DNA from: Winogradskyella vidalii
GTDB taxonomy: Bacteria > Bacteroidota > Bacteroidia > Flavobacteriales > Flavobacteriaceae
Assembly (NCBI RefSeq): GCF_013403955.1
Contig: NZ_JABFDG010000001.1
Span: 1,426,001 to 1,490,000, forward strand
DNA: 64,000 nucleotides
Direction: 5' to 3'
The translations under genes and the position numbers were made by a program. Positions 63,960-64,000 of the stretch are shown here, piece after piece. The notes below the pieces were generated by a model. That model was not told where the DNA came from, ran no database searches, and worked only from the letters and a program-made list of their open reading frames with translations. How positions within the stretch are numbered: position 1 is the first letter of the stretch; each line of letters opens with the position of its first letter.

Positions 63960-64000
63960 CACTCCTTTTTAGCGGATGATAAGAAAGTAAGAAAAGGGAC

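Overview
The window is chromosomal DNA from a member of the Bacteroidota, most probably a marine Flavobacteriaceae. The DNA is AT-rich and start codons lack Shine-Dalgarno sequences. Several genes have the Bacteroidota promoter pattern (TTTG or TTG, a 19-20 bp spacer, then TAnnTTTG). Type IX secretion sorting domains, PorQ, a TonB-dependent receptor, DUF4290 and DUF493 proteins and OmpA/PorT-type small barrels all point the same way. No insertion sequence, phage, CRISPR array or rRNA gene was seen. One tRNA-Met, one TPP riboswitch and one probable 6S-type RNA are present.

Layout. 1-4.3 kb holds small accessory genes, an overlapping DUF1989 / YqcI-YcgG (GntA-like) pair and a cation:proton antiporter. 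4.57-7.44 kb is a TPP-riboswitch operon of four overlapping genes: methyltransferase, HypE-like AIR synthase, degenerate ThiE/TenI-like protein and Trm112-like zinc protein. It does not match a standard thiamine operon and is the best candidate here for an undescribed system. 7.9-12 kb has a TPR regulator and a T9SS-secreted BNR-repeat protein. 12.2-26.5 kb is mostly housekeeping: tRNA-Met, aminotransferase class IV, YqgE, HU, Fmt-RecQ-AAA, DUF493, DUF4290-MurA, ornithine aminotransferase, Smr protein and cysteine desulfurase. 26.5-32.7 kb encodes surface functions: a T9SS protein, a TonB receptor and an M23 peptidase. 33-40.5 kb has the ZapA pair, a 6S-like RNA, RNase Y, a PAS histidine kinase, XerD, AroQ and three small outer-membrane barrels. 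40.8-43 kb has LpdA, with a perfect 11-copy 7-bp repeat at its stop codon, and MsrB. 43.1-51.8 kb is glycogen metabolism: glgA-glgC-glgB, then an unknown membrane pair and a GH31 glucosidase. 51.9-57.5 kb has an M48 peptidase, a UMF1-type MFS transporter, a lipoprotein and a sigma factor / anti-sigma-like / DUF4097 cluster. 57.7-64 kb has Lon, a LysM protein, PorQ-Cmk, a small lipoprotein and a Kbp-like BON-LysM protein, and ends in a strong promoter for the next gene.

How the genes fit together. The three glg genes form a complete ADP-glucose route to branched glycogen, and the GH31 enzyme could act on alpha-glucans. PorQ serves the type IX system that exports the two sorting-domain proteins. 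ZapA with its coiled-coil neighbour probably acts at the division ring. The sigma cluster looks like an envelope-stress or surface-sensing unit. In the TPP operon, the Trm112-like protein probably partners the methyltransferase and the ThiE-like protein has lost most catalytic residues, so the operon may make, repair or salvage a thiamine-related compound by a route not evident from the sequence.
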